DNA of 64,000 nucleotides from Kalaharituber pfeilii (lineage: Eukaryota > Ascomycota > Pezizomycetes > Pezizales > Pezizaceae). The stretch spans positions 434,001-498,000 of the forward strand of contig WHUZ01000012.1 of the NCBI GenBank assembly GCA_015179045.1, given 5' to 3'. Shown in pieces: positions 20,941 to 33,300 of the stretch; position 1 is the first letter of the stretch; each line of letters opens with the position of its first letter. The position numbers and the translations under genes were made by a program. The notes under the pieces were generated by a model that saw nothing but the letters and a program-made list of their open reading frames with translations, had not been told where the DNA came from and searched no databases.

Positions 20941-22263
20941 ATGTTATCGATACAGCCGCTGTCGCGGCTTCTACGGCAGCGGCCAGTTGCCAATGGACTA
21001 TTGGCCACTAATAGGGCAATCGCTCAGTGGCCCCGTTTCGCCTCAACCGAGGCAGTCAAGAACCCCGTCGGCAATAACAGCATCCCCGTCTCAACTTTCA
21101 CAGCTCCGTTCATGCCCCCACCCGAGCGGTCTTCAAAGGGGAAGGGCTTCCAAATGGTTACTTACAAGCCCCGGACACCTGGATTGCGTCACTTGAAGCG
21201 AGTATACACACCGTGGGTCTGGAAAGGTGGACCATTCCTTCCCCTCACATTCCCCAAAATTGGACATGGGAAGGGTGGGAGGAATAGCCAGGGGCGGGTT
21301 ACTGTACGCCATAGGGGTGGTGGCCATAGAAGAAGAATTAGGACTGTAGATTTTATGAGATTAACTCCAGGACCACATGTTGTGGACAGAATTGAAAGAG
21401 ATCCTAATCGGAGTGGGCACCTTGCGTTGATCACCAACACGAAAACGGGAAAGAAAAGTTACATCCTTGCAGCTGATGGATTACGTGCCGGAGATACTGT
21501 TCAATCGTACAGATCTGGTATCCCAGACGACCTGCTTGCTTCCATGGGTGGGGTTATAGATCCTGGTGTGCTGGCAGCCAAAACTGCTTGGAGGGGTAAC
21601 TGTTTACCATTACATATGATACCCATTGGAACGATTGTTCACGCGGTTGGGTCCTCCCCAAGTAAAGGAGCTGTGTTCTGCCGCTCTGCAGGAACCTATG
21701 CTACCGTTATCTCCAAAGTAGGCAAGTTCGTTATTGTACGGTTACAAAGTGGAGAAGTGAGAAAGGTCTCAAAGGATGCACCAGCAACTGTTGGCATTGT
21801 GAGCAACCCCACATGGCACCACAGGCAGCATGGGAAAGCCGGACGGAAAAGATGGTTGAATATCAGACCAACTGTGCGTGGTGTGGCGATGAACTCTGGT
21901 GTGTATATCGTCTATCTTCTCGCCATTGCTTCCTGGAGATGAATCCAGCTCTGCACTTGGGACTGATTGGTTTAACTGTGCACAGTTGATCACCCTCACG
22001 GAGGAGGTCGTGGTAAAAGTAAGGGTAACAGACATCCTGTTAGTCCTTGGGGTGTACCAACAAAATCCGGATACAAGACAAGTATGACTTCTTTTGTTTT
22101 TCACTCTTATTCAAAGCAGCTTTTGTCATTCAGCAATCCCGAATGTGCGGGACACTCGCTAATGTAAATTGTGCGTTTTGCAGGACCCAAGAACAGGCCA
22201 AACAGGTGGGTTGTCACGGAGCGTGAACGGAACCAAGGGAAGAGGCGAATCAAGGGCAATTAG
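20941..22263 (+). CDS. RML2: Mitochondrial large-subunit ribosomal protein uL2m
   Basis: Core protein of the mitochondrial 54S subunit, near the peptidyl-transferase centre. Three exons (20941-21898, 21986-22081, 22184-22263) give 377 residues. The first 50 or so residues ([20 protein letters not shown] onward) are Arg/Ala-rich and typical of a mitochondrial presequence. The L2 RNA-binding domain holds [20 protein letters not shown] and [14 protein letters not shown]. The C-terminal domain has [31 protein letters not shown] and [17 protein letters not shown]. The short second exon supplies [19 protein letters not shown], with the universally conserved L2 histidine. The third encodes the basic tail [20 protein letters not shown]. 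All introns are GT-AG. Nearby TEX1 runs in the same direction but is functionally unrelated. Confidence 0.95.
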
Positions 22264-22529
22264 AATGTATATCTATGGCCTTATATTACTGTTACAGTTC
22301 AGAAGTAAGTTGTTTTTATTATTAAAATATATATATTAAAAAAACCTACTCATAGTTGTAGGGATGTATATAATACCACAAACAGCAGCGTATTTTACCA
22401 TTTTTTCTCAACCCTTCCCGAATTCACCCATCCTGCTTGTTCATAAATTACCCTCTCCAACTCCACCTCCATGACATACCATTGCCCCCTCCCTCACAAA
22501 CACATACCCGACCTTGCCCTACACTGTCT

Positions 22530-23260
22530 TGAGTCTCTGATTGATGATACCACCCTCACCGCACTCACTCAGCACCCTGTCCGCCAAATGTTTCACCTTA
22601 TCCAGCTCCGCGCACCCAACCTTGCTTTTCTGGTTCTACGCAACAACGCAGCAGGTGTCGGATTTGGAGACGACATGCTTTGGTGACAAACCACCCGCGG
22701 GTCTCGCAACAGGTTTCAAGTGCCAGCGGCGAGGACGGGACGATGTTGCCGGGACGATGTTGGATTTCACGGGGGCAGTCGGTAAATTTGGAGGGCCACG
22801 GGGCCGAGACCCAGGAAATGCAGATGGGGTTGCAGGTGGTAGCGTGTGTGAACGTCCGGGAGGGGGGGGGAGGTCTTGGATTTGTTGGAGTGGGGTCGGT
22901 GCAGTCGAGGGTGTGATAGGAGTCAGCTTGGTTGAGGAGTGAGACGTAGGTGTAGGCGGCGTTATGTAGAGTGGAGGGCTGGTTGTCAAAAATGGGGAAG
23001 TGGGATGAGGGGGCGGACGGGTAAGGGCCCACAGGTAGGTACTAGTGGGGATGGGCGGTTTGGGTCTCAGGGTGGTGGTGGTGGGTTTGGGTGCTGGGCG
23101 TTTAGGAGCTGATGGAGGGGGGGGATAATTGGGGGGCGGCAGCGATGGCAAGAATGGTCTAGAAGATGAGGCCGATGTGCTGTTGCTGCGCTGCTGAGTC
23201 CGTTGCTGCTTGGCCTGGGCTTGCTCCTGGGGCTGCTGTGGCACCTTAGACCGAGGGCCA
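22530..23260 (-). other. Proline-rich open frames on the minus strand, identity unknown
   Basis: Two overlapping minus-strand frames stay open for 145-202 codons. One is Pro/Thr/Ser-rich (KQQRTQQRSNSTSASSSRPF onward). The other contains SHFPIFDNQPSTLHNAAYTY, which looks more protein-like. A downstream stretch in the first frame, after a TAG (22636-22638), reads AELDKVKHLADRVLSECGEG and ends at a TAG near 22530. Part could be a real gene with introns or a degraded one, convergent with RML2. No family was recognised and no exon model was reached. Confidence 0.25.
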
Positions 23261-24855
23261 ACTCCAGATGTGATGAGGATTGAAATTTAGCCAGCGCTGG
23301 GAATAACTGTGAACGCGAGGATGTGTCTTAATGGTATCCCTCAGTGACACCTAGATTGTTTGCATCTCAGCGAAACGGGACCCATAATTCTCGCCCATTG
23401 GATAAGCATCACTGATAGAAGTTGTTTTTAATCATCCGTAGTTCCCATCGGAAGACTTTTAAAACATTGCTGGGGTAATGTATTTATGGAAAATCAGCGC
23501 GTAGGAAAAAAAAAGAGCAGAGTTATATTGAGCCAATGAAAACCACTCCCGAGAGTTACAATGTTTATTCAACCTCATGCAACACATAAACCATTAACAA
23601 GAGCATGAGGCTCGCGCACTACAAACATTTTCGTGAATATAAATCCGAACTGAAATCAAACCTGGGGCTTTGTCATCTTTGATATATTTTGCACAGCTAT
23701 AAGCTCTCACTAGAGGCGTGCTGGGGCTTCCTGTTGGAGCACATCCTGCCATATGCATACCACCGACTACTAAGCACGTAGTCTTTGCTTAGAGCTTACG
23801 GTGATAAGACGATAGTCTGTATTACTCTGTGTAAACTTACCGTCTCAAGGTAATCTCCTGTATTGGTCCAGAACAGCTGTGCAGAGAGCACTGTCGCTTT
23901 TCAGGAAACCATCTGTTTTACCCATCCACACATTCGTTTGAGTTGAAGGTTGAGGATAACATAAAGGTCAATCTACACTTCAGCGCCAAAGTAACTAGCG
24001 AGAGTCGTCACTAGCGACGCCCAATTTTTCATGGTGCAAAATGAAGGCATAAGAAGGGAAATTTCTTCGATATACATTCTCGATATTTAACGGCGAAGAA
24101 ACGTGTAGGAATGATTCTGTAGTCGCGCCTATCGTAAGGAAAAGCTACAAGGACTTTTGGACACGCAAGGCATTAGCAAGCGAGAGAATTGAAAATACAC
24201 CAGAAAAGTTCAATGAGAATTTGAGGGTAATGATAAAGTACATACAACACGAAGCTCGCAGCTACTAGCTCTTTTCAGTTGAAGAAATCAGCAAATAGAT
24301 ATAAAATATAATATATAAAAACAAAGAAAGACCCACAAGAACTAATACCCGCTCACGCACGTCAACTACAGTCAAGCAAGGTTTAAAGCGTAGGATAGCG
24401 TAGTATAGATTTTTCACATACCTCAATCATTAACCTTCCGTAACAACTAAAACTATCTAGATAGATACAATCACGAATAGGCAACACTCCCGATACACAC
24501 AGTTCACAAAATACGCAATAATACTATGCAAGTTTTCTTCATACACAAACCTGATGGCAGCTAAGCAAGGGGGCAATGAGGCATGAGGGAGGTAGGTAGC
24601 CATTCCAACAATGATGTAAATCGAGACCAGAGAATAAAAGGGAAAAAGATTCGTATTCTGTGTGCTTTGTTATGTCCTGTGCCTGAAAAAACAGTATGCT
24701 AGATAAGAATATCGATATCGTTGTGAAAACAAAATTGACCTAGTAACAATCCTAATGGGTAGAAAGAAGGGGTGAAAAGGAAAAAAGGACTGAGGGTAAG
24801 TGAAGGGTGGATTTTCAAGGATTAAAGGTGGTGCAATGGGGGAACAAACGATTCA
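23261..24855. other. Intergenic AT-rich interval
   Basis: 1.6 kb with stops in all frames. The right side (from about 24000) should include the 3' untranslated region of UBP8. No repeat family, RNA gene or coding relic was recognised. Confidence 0.4.
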
Positions 24856-27083
24856 TTACGAAGTATGCAAGCTCTTGACTATATAGAATAGCAGATACGC
24901 TTTTGCGGCGAGTACCTGCGCCTCGGTCGCTAGGCTGACTACGCTGTCGTCGAAGCGGAACCACTGTGGGCTGTGTTAGCAGGATATTCTTCTCCTTGCT
25001 GCCTGTGTGTCATGGGGGATGGGAGAATGGGACAAAATGACGGGCGTTGATGCAAAACATACCTGCCCACCAGACCTTGAATAACTGATATAATGACCTG
25101 TATTTATCTGGCCATGATGCACCACTACTGTGAGCAGTTCGTACATGAAGGTCATCGGTGGGCCCTGTGACTGCGCGCTCCCCCCATTTTTAGTCCCTGG
25201 GGGTTTCCGCTTTGCACGAGTCGTAAATGGCGTCATGTCAAGCTGTATAGGAAACCGCACTCGTGTGTCGATCTTTGACGAGCCGTATGCAGAGTGTTCG
25301 AAGCGCTATTTCACGTTTAGTATCTGTCATGTTCAAGGGGTATAGTGGAGAGATGGAATGGAAAAGTACTTTAAGCTGTATACATAATACTGGAGGAAGC
25401 CTTTTGACCGTGAGCTGCTTCGTTGCCTCTTGCTGAGTGCTACCAGCGCACTTGCTGCAATTATATTCGCTCACACCAAGCTTTTCCGGCGTTGTAAACC
25501 GCTCTAGACATTCTTGGAGTGTGAGGATTGGGTTTCCGTGCTCGTCCACCTCGTTGCTACCCCAGCCGCCTTTCTTGCCCTTCTCTGCCTTAGGTTTCAA
25601 CTCAAGCGGCAGGTCCATGATAAGGTCAACGGCGGTAGTGACGTTATGGCAGTTTCCACACGTGACGTCGCTTTGGAGCTTCCCGTAATAGCTACGGTGA
25701 ATGATGCACTTGCATGAATCGTCGGATTTGGTGTCCGTTGTACCCCCACTGGAGGTATGTAGTTGATTGAGGAGAAAATGAAGATATTCATGGGCGTCTT
25801 GCTGCTGATATCCAGCCAAGGCCTGTTTTCACAAGTGATTTCCCCATGAACATCATTTCAGATGAAATAATGAATTGACGACTGAAGAATAAGAGAAACT
25901 CACCTGTTCACACTTCCAACTCGTCGTCAAGAGATTTACTGGCCCATATCCGTCAACTTTATCTGACGTAAAGAACTCAGAAAATACTTCCTCAACCGCA
26001 CAACTCATGCAATTCGTTTGCGTGCAATCCTTCGCGCGGTGACCATCCGATAGATAAAAATTCCGAATCAACGGATTATGGATCAAGGACTGCAACACGA
26101 CTGACATGAAGCAAGTCGAGCCCATATTGTAGAATCCGCGGAGGCCCGTTGCACGGCACGGCGCGACCGACGTGTTGCTCTCAATAAACTTCAGGTCCTC
26201 GGGGGAGAGCTTGGTGTCGTCGAGCTTTCGCTTTTTCCGGACTGTTTTTGAGAGTAGTTACTGAGAATTATGTCCTTATCTTCGTTGTTCGTATCATGCA
26301 TAGAACAATTCGCTTCCAATGAGGGTGGGACCCACCATTCCCTTCCATCATCTCCGCCTGCTTTGCCACACGGGTCTTCTCAATAAATGGGTCGTATATA
26401 AAGTCCTGACATAGAAAGCAGTACATTGATGCGGTTTTGGAATCGATGCCTTTTGAGTTTCGGAGCCATATGGTCAGCAATCAGCCTACTTGCTAGCCAT
26501 TCCACGAGTTATAGTGAAGTATTTCACCCACCAAACATATGCCTAGTAGTCTTAGAATGCGCTGCTGCTTCCTTGTGACATGCTACATGGCTACACTGTA
26601 GGCAGAGGATCGTCCTGGTCAGCACCTCATTGCACTTGCTGCAGGTCTGCGCATCAAGACCCTTTGGGTCCGCCAGTAGTCTGATTGCCGAAATGTAACT
26701 GTCTCTAACGGAATTCATTGCGCTATCGAGAAGCAGCTTAAAGTGTCCTGCCGCACCAATCCATCAACCGTAAGCTCACGATAACAGAAGCAATCGTACC
26801 CTGTTGTAGCCCATTGCTGGTACGTCCACGCTGGCCTTTTCACCAACGACTAGGAGAAGGCAGACATACCGCATCCGTAGTTCGATAACACCGCAGCTGA
26901 ACTGTCCTTCCCTGCCGCCTCCTTTGCGTCCTTTGCTGCCGCTGCTGCTGCTGCTGCCGCCGCCGTGGCTGCTGCCGAAGCATTTTTACTCTTTCCAACG
27001 TTCTTAGCTATCCCTTGCTGGGATCCTGCACCATTGCTTGCGCTCGCGACCGGGCGTTTGACGACTATTGTCGTCCCTGACAT
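24856..27083 (-). CDS. UBP8: SAGA ubiquitin hydrolase Ubp8 (USP22/51 type)
   Basis: Removes ubiquitin from histone H2B as part of the SAGA deubiquitinase module. Seven exons (26870-27083, 26532-26747, 26336-26449, 25904-26241, 25370-25822, 25063-25305, 24856-24963) give 561 residues with matching phases. Residues 1-70 form a low-complexity, alanine-rich leader not usual for the family. A zf-UBP domain follows: YGCGHFKLLL, TCSKCNEVLTRTILCLQC, then SHVACH and MYCFLCQDFIYDP. The USP domain has catalytic Cys225 (GFYNMGSTCFMS), ALAGYQQQDAHEYLHFLLNQ, a structural zinc ribbon (TCGNC and YNCSKC), catalytic His516 (NTGHYISYSR) and the acidic residue in WFRFDDS (531/532). The third exon boundary (acceptor AAAAG before GCATCGATTCC) is the least certain. 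In budding yeast the zf-UBP domain binds Sgf11/Sus1/Sgf73 and activates the enzyme. Confidence 0.94.
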
Positions 27084-27656
27084 TGTAGAGCGCTTCCGTC
27101 ACCCGCTCTCTCTTTACGCAGTAGAAATGCGCGCTGCCTGCCTGCTGCCTCCTAGGTGATTCGTAGTTTCAAGCCGAGTTGCGGTCTGCTTCTGACGGCG
27201 TATGTAGTGTTTCCAACGAGGTGTCGCGGGGGAGTGAAGGTGGAGGCGGGGGGGACCGGTGAGCTGGCTGAACCAAGCTGCTGAGCCTCAAGATGGAGCA
27301 TGCGCCCAGAGTGCAAATAGCCTTTTTGTGTCGACGCCGGTGAGAGGGGGCACGCCGAAGCCGCGCAGGAGCGTGTGCAGCGTAGATACTGTGGGCCTGG
27401 GCTTGGGTGCGCTGTCGTGCGGGCTGCGGGCTGTGAGCTTTGCAGAGACCCGTGATTTGCAGCGTTGTGTCTCCCGCAGCCGGGCGCTCCAAGGCACCAA
27501 GTTCGGGACCCTCACACGAAATGAGCAGCCGTGCATTAGCGCGGCAGCTAGCAGCTCTGGTGCGTGTGCTTAGCCCCGGCTGGGCGCTGCGGGTCTCGGT
27601 GGCGCGGGGCGATCGATGGCATGGGGCACACGCCGCGCTCTACCTATCATACCGTA

Positions 27657-28577
27657 TTCACTCACTTAAGAGGTAAAACACAAACGCGCGCTATGGCGGT
27701 CTTGGCAAGCCTCTTAGCGCCAGTGCGCGTGTATTCCGCAAGGGCACGTGATGATCCCCGAATTACCGCGATGGTAACCTCAACACCACGGAGACTGATA
27801 TTATGAAGGATCTTCTTTTCCTTACTGACCGATGGTGCGGGGAGAAAGAAGAATCAGCCAAACACATATGGGGAGAGTGCAGAGTATGGAGCCAGAAATG
27901 GCCCGGGGGAAGGTCCGTCATTTCTAAAATATTTGTTAGTATATATACTTGAATATAAAGTGTGATACATACTTTTTTTTTTTTTTTTTTTATCATTGCT
28001 CGCGTGCCACCCTGCCAGTGTGGGCTATGGCGAGGATTTAGGTACGTGATACATACTTGACTAAAGTCGTAGACTGCTGCTGTTTAGAATTCTCGATATA
28101 TGGAAGATTCTACTCATTTAAATACTCAAACAATCTGATAAACGCTGGCCTTAATTGACCTGGATAGCCGTGGAGGGATTCGTTTCATTGGCTTAATCCT
28201 GCCTGAATGGCCTGGGCTGGCCTGAATGGTCTGGACCGGCCGGTCCAGGCGGCCCTCACAGCCTGGCCCTGATTGTTCAGGCCAGGCCAGCCTAGGCCAA
28301 CAGAAGACCTGGACTGGCCTGGCCTGTTGGATTCATTGCAATGTCATCACTTGGTTATTCCTTTTCCTTCTTCGCCTTTGTTATTCCTTTTACTTCCTCA
28401 TGTGCTTAATTTCACCATAGCCCACAGGGCGGCATGAGACTACTGGAGATTATTGCATTCCTGTACTTAGTAATACCAATATTGCACCAAAGAGCGCGCT
28501 AGCGCGATTAATAGCGCCTGAAGTTTTGCCAAGTCCCCACTAGCGCGCGTTTGTGTCTTACCTCTTAAGTGAGTGAC
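27657..28577. mobile_element. TIR element copy 1 (921 bp, non-autonomous)
   Basis: Bounded by inverted repeats of about 37 bases starting TTCACTCACTTAAGAGGTAA on the left, with its reverse complement on the right (ACCTCTTAAGTGAGTGA end). TA dinucleotides sit immediately outside both ends (27655-27656 and 28578-28579), compatible with a TA target duplication as in Tc1/mariner-pogo elements. Inside are a T-tract near 27971-27990 and a CCTGG-rich palindromic stretch (28205-28330). A fragment reads TDRWCGEKEESAKHIWGEC, resembling the Cys/His tail of non-LTR retrotransposon polyproteins. No transposase frame. The same internal blocks occur in copy 2 at 34918-36857. Confidence 0.8.
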
Positions 28578-28938
28578 TACGGCCGTTAGCATACTCAGAC
28601 AGCATGTCGACTGCCCGAGGCATGCTGATGCTGATGGACGTGTCTGCAAGACCATGATGAGCCATACTGCGGCTTTAATGCATGCATGCTTGCTGCTTAT
28701 TCACAAACGGCATAAATAGAGTTTGTCAGCCGGACTAGCAAGTGGCACAAGTGTTGTTCAAGTCTAGGCACATGACTTGTGATTGCATAACCTCCAGCAA
28801 TGCTACCTCCAGCAGGTGTCCGCCAGCAGGAGGTACTAGTAGGGAGAAGGATGAGGCAAAGTCTTCCATTCATGTCTCTTTATACACGCTAGCGCTCCCA
28901 ATCCCAGTTCCAACTGCCCCCTCCACCCCACCGCTCAT

Positions 28939-29683
28939 CTATGTCCCCACATCCGCCTTCCCTCCCTGCTCTTTTTCCCTTTCCTTCGCCTCCTCCTCTT
29001 CCGTCTTCGTCCTCAACTGCAGGGCATGTATACCCCCCTCCTTCTGCATCTCCTCTGTTAAAAGCCCATATACGAGCCTGTGCCGCGCGGCGGGACGGAG
29101 ACCTTCGAATTTCGAGGACGTGATTTCCAGACTGTCATTGAGTAAAATTCCAGAACGTCAGCCTCTGGCGCTCCTATCAACTTGGACAAAGACCGGGAAG
29201 GAAAAAAGGGAATAGATCTTGTGGGGGATGGGTAATTGTATGTATGGAATACCGAAAATGAGTCTCCCGGCTGGTATTCCCGCGCATTGCGGCGTGGTGG
29301 GCGTGCAGGTGAGAGTCATTGTGGACGATGAGTTTGCTTGGAGAGAGGGCATCGATAAGCTGGTTGCTTGATACATAATGTTTGCAGTCAGTTAGCTGGG
29401 GATATGATGGTCTTGCATTTGAACCTCATGGCTGGATATATATATCCCTTCAGCAACTTGCTACAGATTAGAATTGGGTATAATGATATCAAGTTTGATT
29501 CACGACAGCCGTGATCCTCGTGGGTATACTTTGAACAAAATCACCAAACTCAGACCACAAAACTGTATTGCCAAAATTCAAGAAAGTTCCACAAACCTTT
29601 CTCCTCAACGCATCCTCAATCGGAGTCTCCAAATTTGCCATCGTTGACATGTACACCCGGCCAGCGCGGCGGAGCAAGAGCAT
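28939..29683 (-). CDS. BOL1: BolA-like iron-sulfur cluster assembly protein
   Basis: Mitochondrial BolA proteins act with monothiol glutaredoxin in transferring or maintaining Fe-S clusters of enzymes such as lipoyl synthase. Three exons (29597-29683, 29253-29359, 28939-29131) give 128 residues. The N-terminus MLLLRRAGRVYMSTM looks like a short mitochondrial presequence; Met12 or Met15 could alternatively start a cytosolic form. Core BolA blocks are TPIEDALRRK, VHNDSHLHAHHAAMRGNTS, RETHFR, SSKFEGLRPAARHRLVYGLL and the conserved C-terminal IHALQLRTKT with its cluster-ligand His. A charged tail (EEEEAKEREKEQGG) extends beyond the usual end. The first intron uses a GTTTGT donor. It lies about 620 bases beyond the end of RAD2 on the same strand. 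Confidence 0.9.
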
Positions 29684-30300
29684 GGACCTGGTGCTCGATC
29701 CCTATTGGGAAGACGGCAAAGGCAATTACTCGTAATTACTGCAGCTTCTTGGACTCAAAACTATCGACTGCGGGAGAAGAACGAATATATCCTCTAGAGC
29801 AAAGTTGAGTATACATAGGTAAATGAAATGCAGTCTCCGTAAGGGGTGGAAAGGCGAATGAAATCTTGGCATGAATGTGGGGTGGACCCCTTGCCTGGTT
29901 ACGAGACTAGACCATTGCAGGTTCTTGTGCGGGCACGTGATTAGCTTACTTCAATCCTATATCCTATAACTTCTAAGTACATACTTGTGCTGCCCGCGGG
30001 AAATGCAGCGAGCCTAAGTAAATAGGGTTCGAGACTGAGTAAATAGAACTGTCAACAATATGGATTACTATTTACATTAGGACTGCGCCTCCCTGAAAGA
30101 AACTCAAACGCCCAATCTATGATTGTGTAGCTATCATACAAGGTAGACTAAAAAGTAATAAGTACGATATATCTTCAGCCTAGCACGTACTCGAGTACAA
30201 TCCCATGGCCGCCGACCAAACAATCCAAATACCAAAATCCCAAGATGTAAACGCCTTTAATTATCAACGTCTGGCACAATAACTTAATAGCACATCATCG

Positions 30301-33300
30301 TCAATGAATCATGCTGCTCCCCCGTCCTCTTCCTCTTTTCATTCCCCGTGTTCCGCCAGGCTGCTTTCCACCGCGGCCTGTACAAGCAGCTTTCCGCTTC
30401 CTACCACTAGCCGCTGCTGGCCCATCAACCTCAATCACCTCTTCATCAGCACTACCATCCTCGGTATGGCCTTCCTCCGTTCCGTCTATCCCATTTTCCC
30501 CATCGGACCCTGAAAATGACGAGCTAGATGAAGCGACGTTTCTAGCTTTTCTCTGTCTCTTATTCCCAGTTGTTCTTTCCCTCGCACCGCCCCTACGGCT
30601 CCCTCTTCCCCTAGTACTGGTAGGAGTGGACAACTCTGCAGCATCTTTCAAAGACACCGGTGCAGTCATGCCCTCTTCATGCCCCTCCCCTCCGGACCCC
30701 TCATCTCGACCAACCGTTGTCTTTTTAACTATCTGATGCAACCTCTTCATCGCCTTATCCATTCTCTTACTCTTCCCGGGCTCCTTCATTCTCTGTGCAA
30801 ACGCCCCAGCCCCAACCGCTCCCTCAAAGTACCTCGTAATATTAGACTGTGTCCCCTCCGTTAACCTCTTATTCATGTCCCTTACCACCGGCACCAAAAC
30901 CTCATCGCACCTTTCCTGTGACCACCCAACCGTGCTCATGAGAAACTCTCTCAGCCCGTCAAGATCCGGGATGCCCCAAGCAAACTCGGATGGGTCAGTA
31001 TCTACCTCAGGATGGAGGTACGCGTTGTCGACTTCGACTACAGGGAACCCCAGTGGAAGGCTTAACTTCGTTGCATGGCTTTTGCGGAGTTTTTTCTTGA
31101 ACGGGGAGTCGTTTTGGTCATTGTATACCACGCCGCCGAGGTGCTGCACTTGGTCCCACCACTCACGAAAACGTCGGAGCGGCGCACAAGGCTCTTCATC
31201 TTGTCCTCCCTCCGCCGAAAACTCGGTCAAGAGCTCCAAAGCCGTGACGGGTCCAACACCAGGCAACCCATCCGTATAATCACTCCCCAACAAATGTGCC
31301 AGACTAATTAATTTCTTCCTATCCAACCCAAACTCCCTTTCCAAATCCCCCAGAAGGTAGCATTCAACGAACTTTGCCTGATTGAACATATTCCTATACA
31401 CCCTCGTCCCCCCAAACAAAAAGCAATCCGAATCGTCAGTCACAATTCCGTCCACCAACCCTAGATGCACGAGCTCCGCACACTGTGCTTCAGCCTCCAT
31501 CGGCGCAGTGATGTATGGCAGCCCGAATAGCTTCAGCAGCTGCTGACATTCAGAGACCATTGTCATGGACACCTCATCTGCGTCTCTTCGGTCTTTCTTC
31601 TGCTGATTCCGAAGGGCTGTGAGCTCACGCTCGTATTCTTCGGCAGTAAGTATGGGTTTTGAGGAACCTTTATTGGCAGGAGCGCCATTTGAGTTTGCTA
31701 GGGAGGATGCGAAACGAGCATGTTCTTCGGCTTCGGCATGGAGCTGAGAAACAAGTTCTTGCTCTTCTGGGTCCGAGAGATCCTCCTCAGCTTCTGTAAG
31801 GTAGTGATTGACGTTATCATCGACAATACCAGTATCTTTCCCTGGCGGGAGATTGTCATTTTTGGAGTGCAGTTGCTCAGTCGTAAGTTCTTCTGCAGCT
31901 TTATATCTCTCTTCATCTTCCATGTCACTAACCTTCCGCTCAAGTTCCTTATCACCCTCCGAATCACGCAATTTATCGCTCTGTACAACGGGACTTTGAA
32001 CTTCAACTGCGTCTTCTAGCTCTCCGTCAGGCTTGTGGTCGGGTAAAATCTGTGCGGTATCACATTTCGTAATTTTATCATTAATGACACCACTGCTCTT
32101 TTCACTACTTCTCAATGGCGGGACGGTTTTTGCGATCTCCGCTTCCCCCATGGTCATATCCCCCGTTGTATCCGACTCATCCTTCTTCTCCTGCCCTCCC
32201 TTCTTGAACACTTCTGGCATCACATCCACCATCTCCACGTCACTATTTTCATCCTCGCTCGAGTCTCCAACAACCACAACTTCCGGCCTTTTCTCAAGTT
32301 CATTGTGTATCAACTCCCTATCTCTCTCCCTTTCTTGCTCCATTGCTTTGCCTTCTAGTTCCACCTCTTTCCGAATATCGCGAGTCTTCGCAAACCATGG
32401 TGGCAGTGGCAAGGGCTTTTCTTCCTCCATCTCAGTTTCATTTTTCTCTGCATTTTCGACTGTCCTGTCATTTTCACTCTCCTTTATGAAGCCCCCTCCT
32501 GAGTCATCGGGTGTTCCCATATCGATTTCGATCTCCGTATCGGTCCGTTCCTTTTTCTTGCCTAGAATGCTGTCACCAAAATCAAAGGGTATCGACTCGA
32601 ATGGAAGCAAGCCGCCGAACAGACCCGCAGCTGCTGACTTGCTACTTTCACCGTTAACAATTCCTATTATATGTGGGCGTGGAGCGCTTTTTTTCGATGC
32701 TTCCATCGCAGCAAGTAGATCCATATCATCATCATCACTGCCCCATCAATTAGGTCCTCTGAGAATGCACGTTGCTTTCCCTTCTCTTTTCGCTGCTGCT
32801 GCAAATACTCTTGCTGTGACAGTTCTATAGCTCTAGCCATATCATCATCGTGCTTTTTAGCTTGATTTTCGCTTTCCTCCATGGACAAGGCAATGGCCTT
32901 CCGTAGTCCTTCATCATCATCTACCATTTGGTTTTCGACACTGGGAGCCTGTGGGCCATCCACGTCTATATCTTCCCACTCCTCATCCTCGTCAGAGCCA
33001 ATGAACAGCGAGTTGTCATTCTCCTGCTTCTTCTTTTGTACTTGCTGCGCCCTCGGGTGATACCCCGCCTGCTCCTTCCTCGAATTATAAATTGCCTGTT
33101 GGATCTGCTGCCTCTCTAATTCCACCAAATCCACCGCGTCTTCCGCCGCTTGAGAAGGCATCTTTGGCAACCTATTGAGCCCCTCAATCGGCACATCCTC
33201 AAACTCTTCCTCCTCGTCATCGTCATTATCCTCGTCCCCACCCAATGAAATTGAAATCTTCCCCGCCTCTGCATCCAAATCAATCGGGTTACTCTTATTC

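Noticed and set aside
32667..32760. Frameshift mutation in RAD2
   Set aside because: A 71-base GT-AG intron with a branch-like CTAAT restores the frame without assuming an error.
32033..32830. 265-codon plus-strand open frame
   Set aside because: Antisense shadow of the acidic spacer of RAD2; Ser-rich translation is a reflection of Glu/Asp codons.
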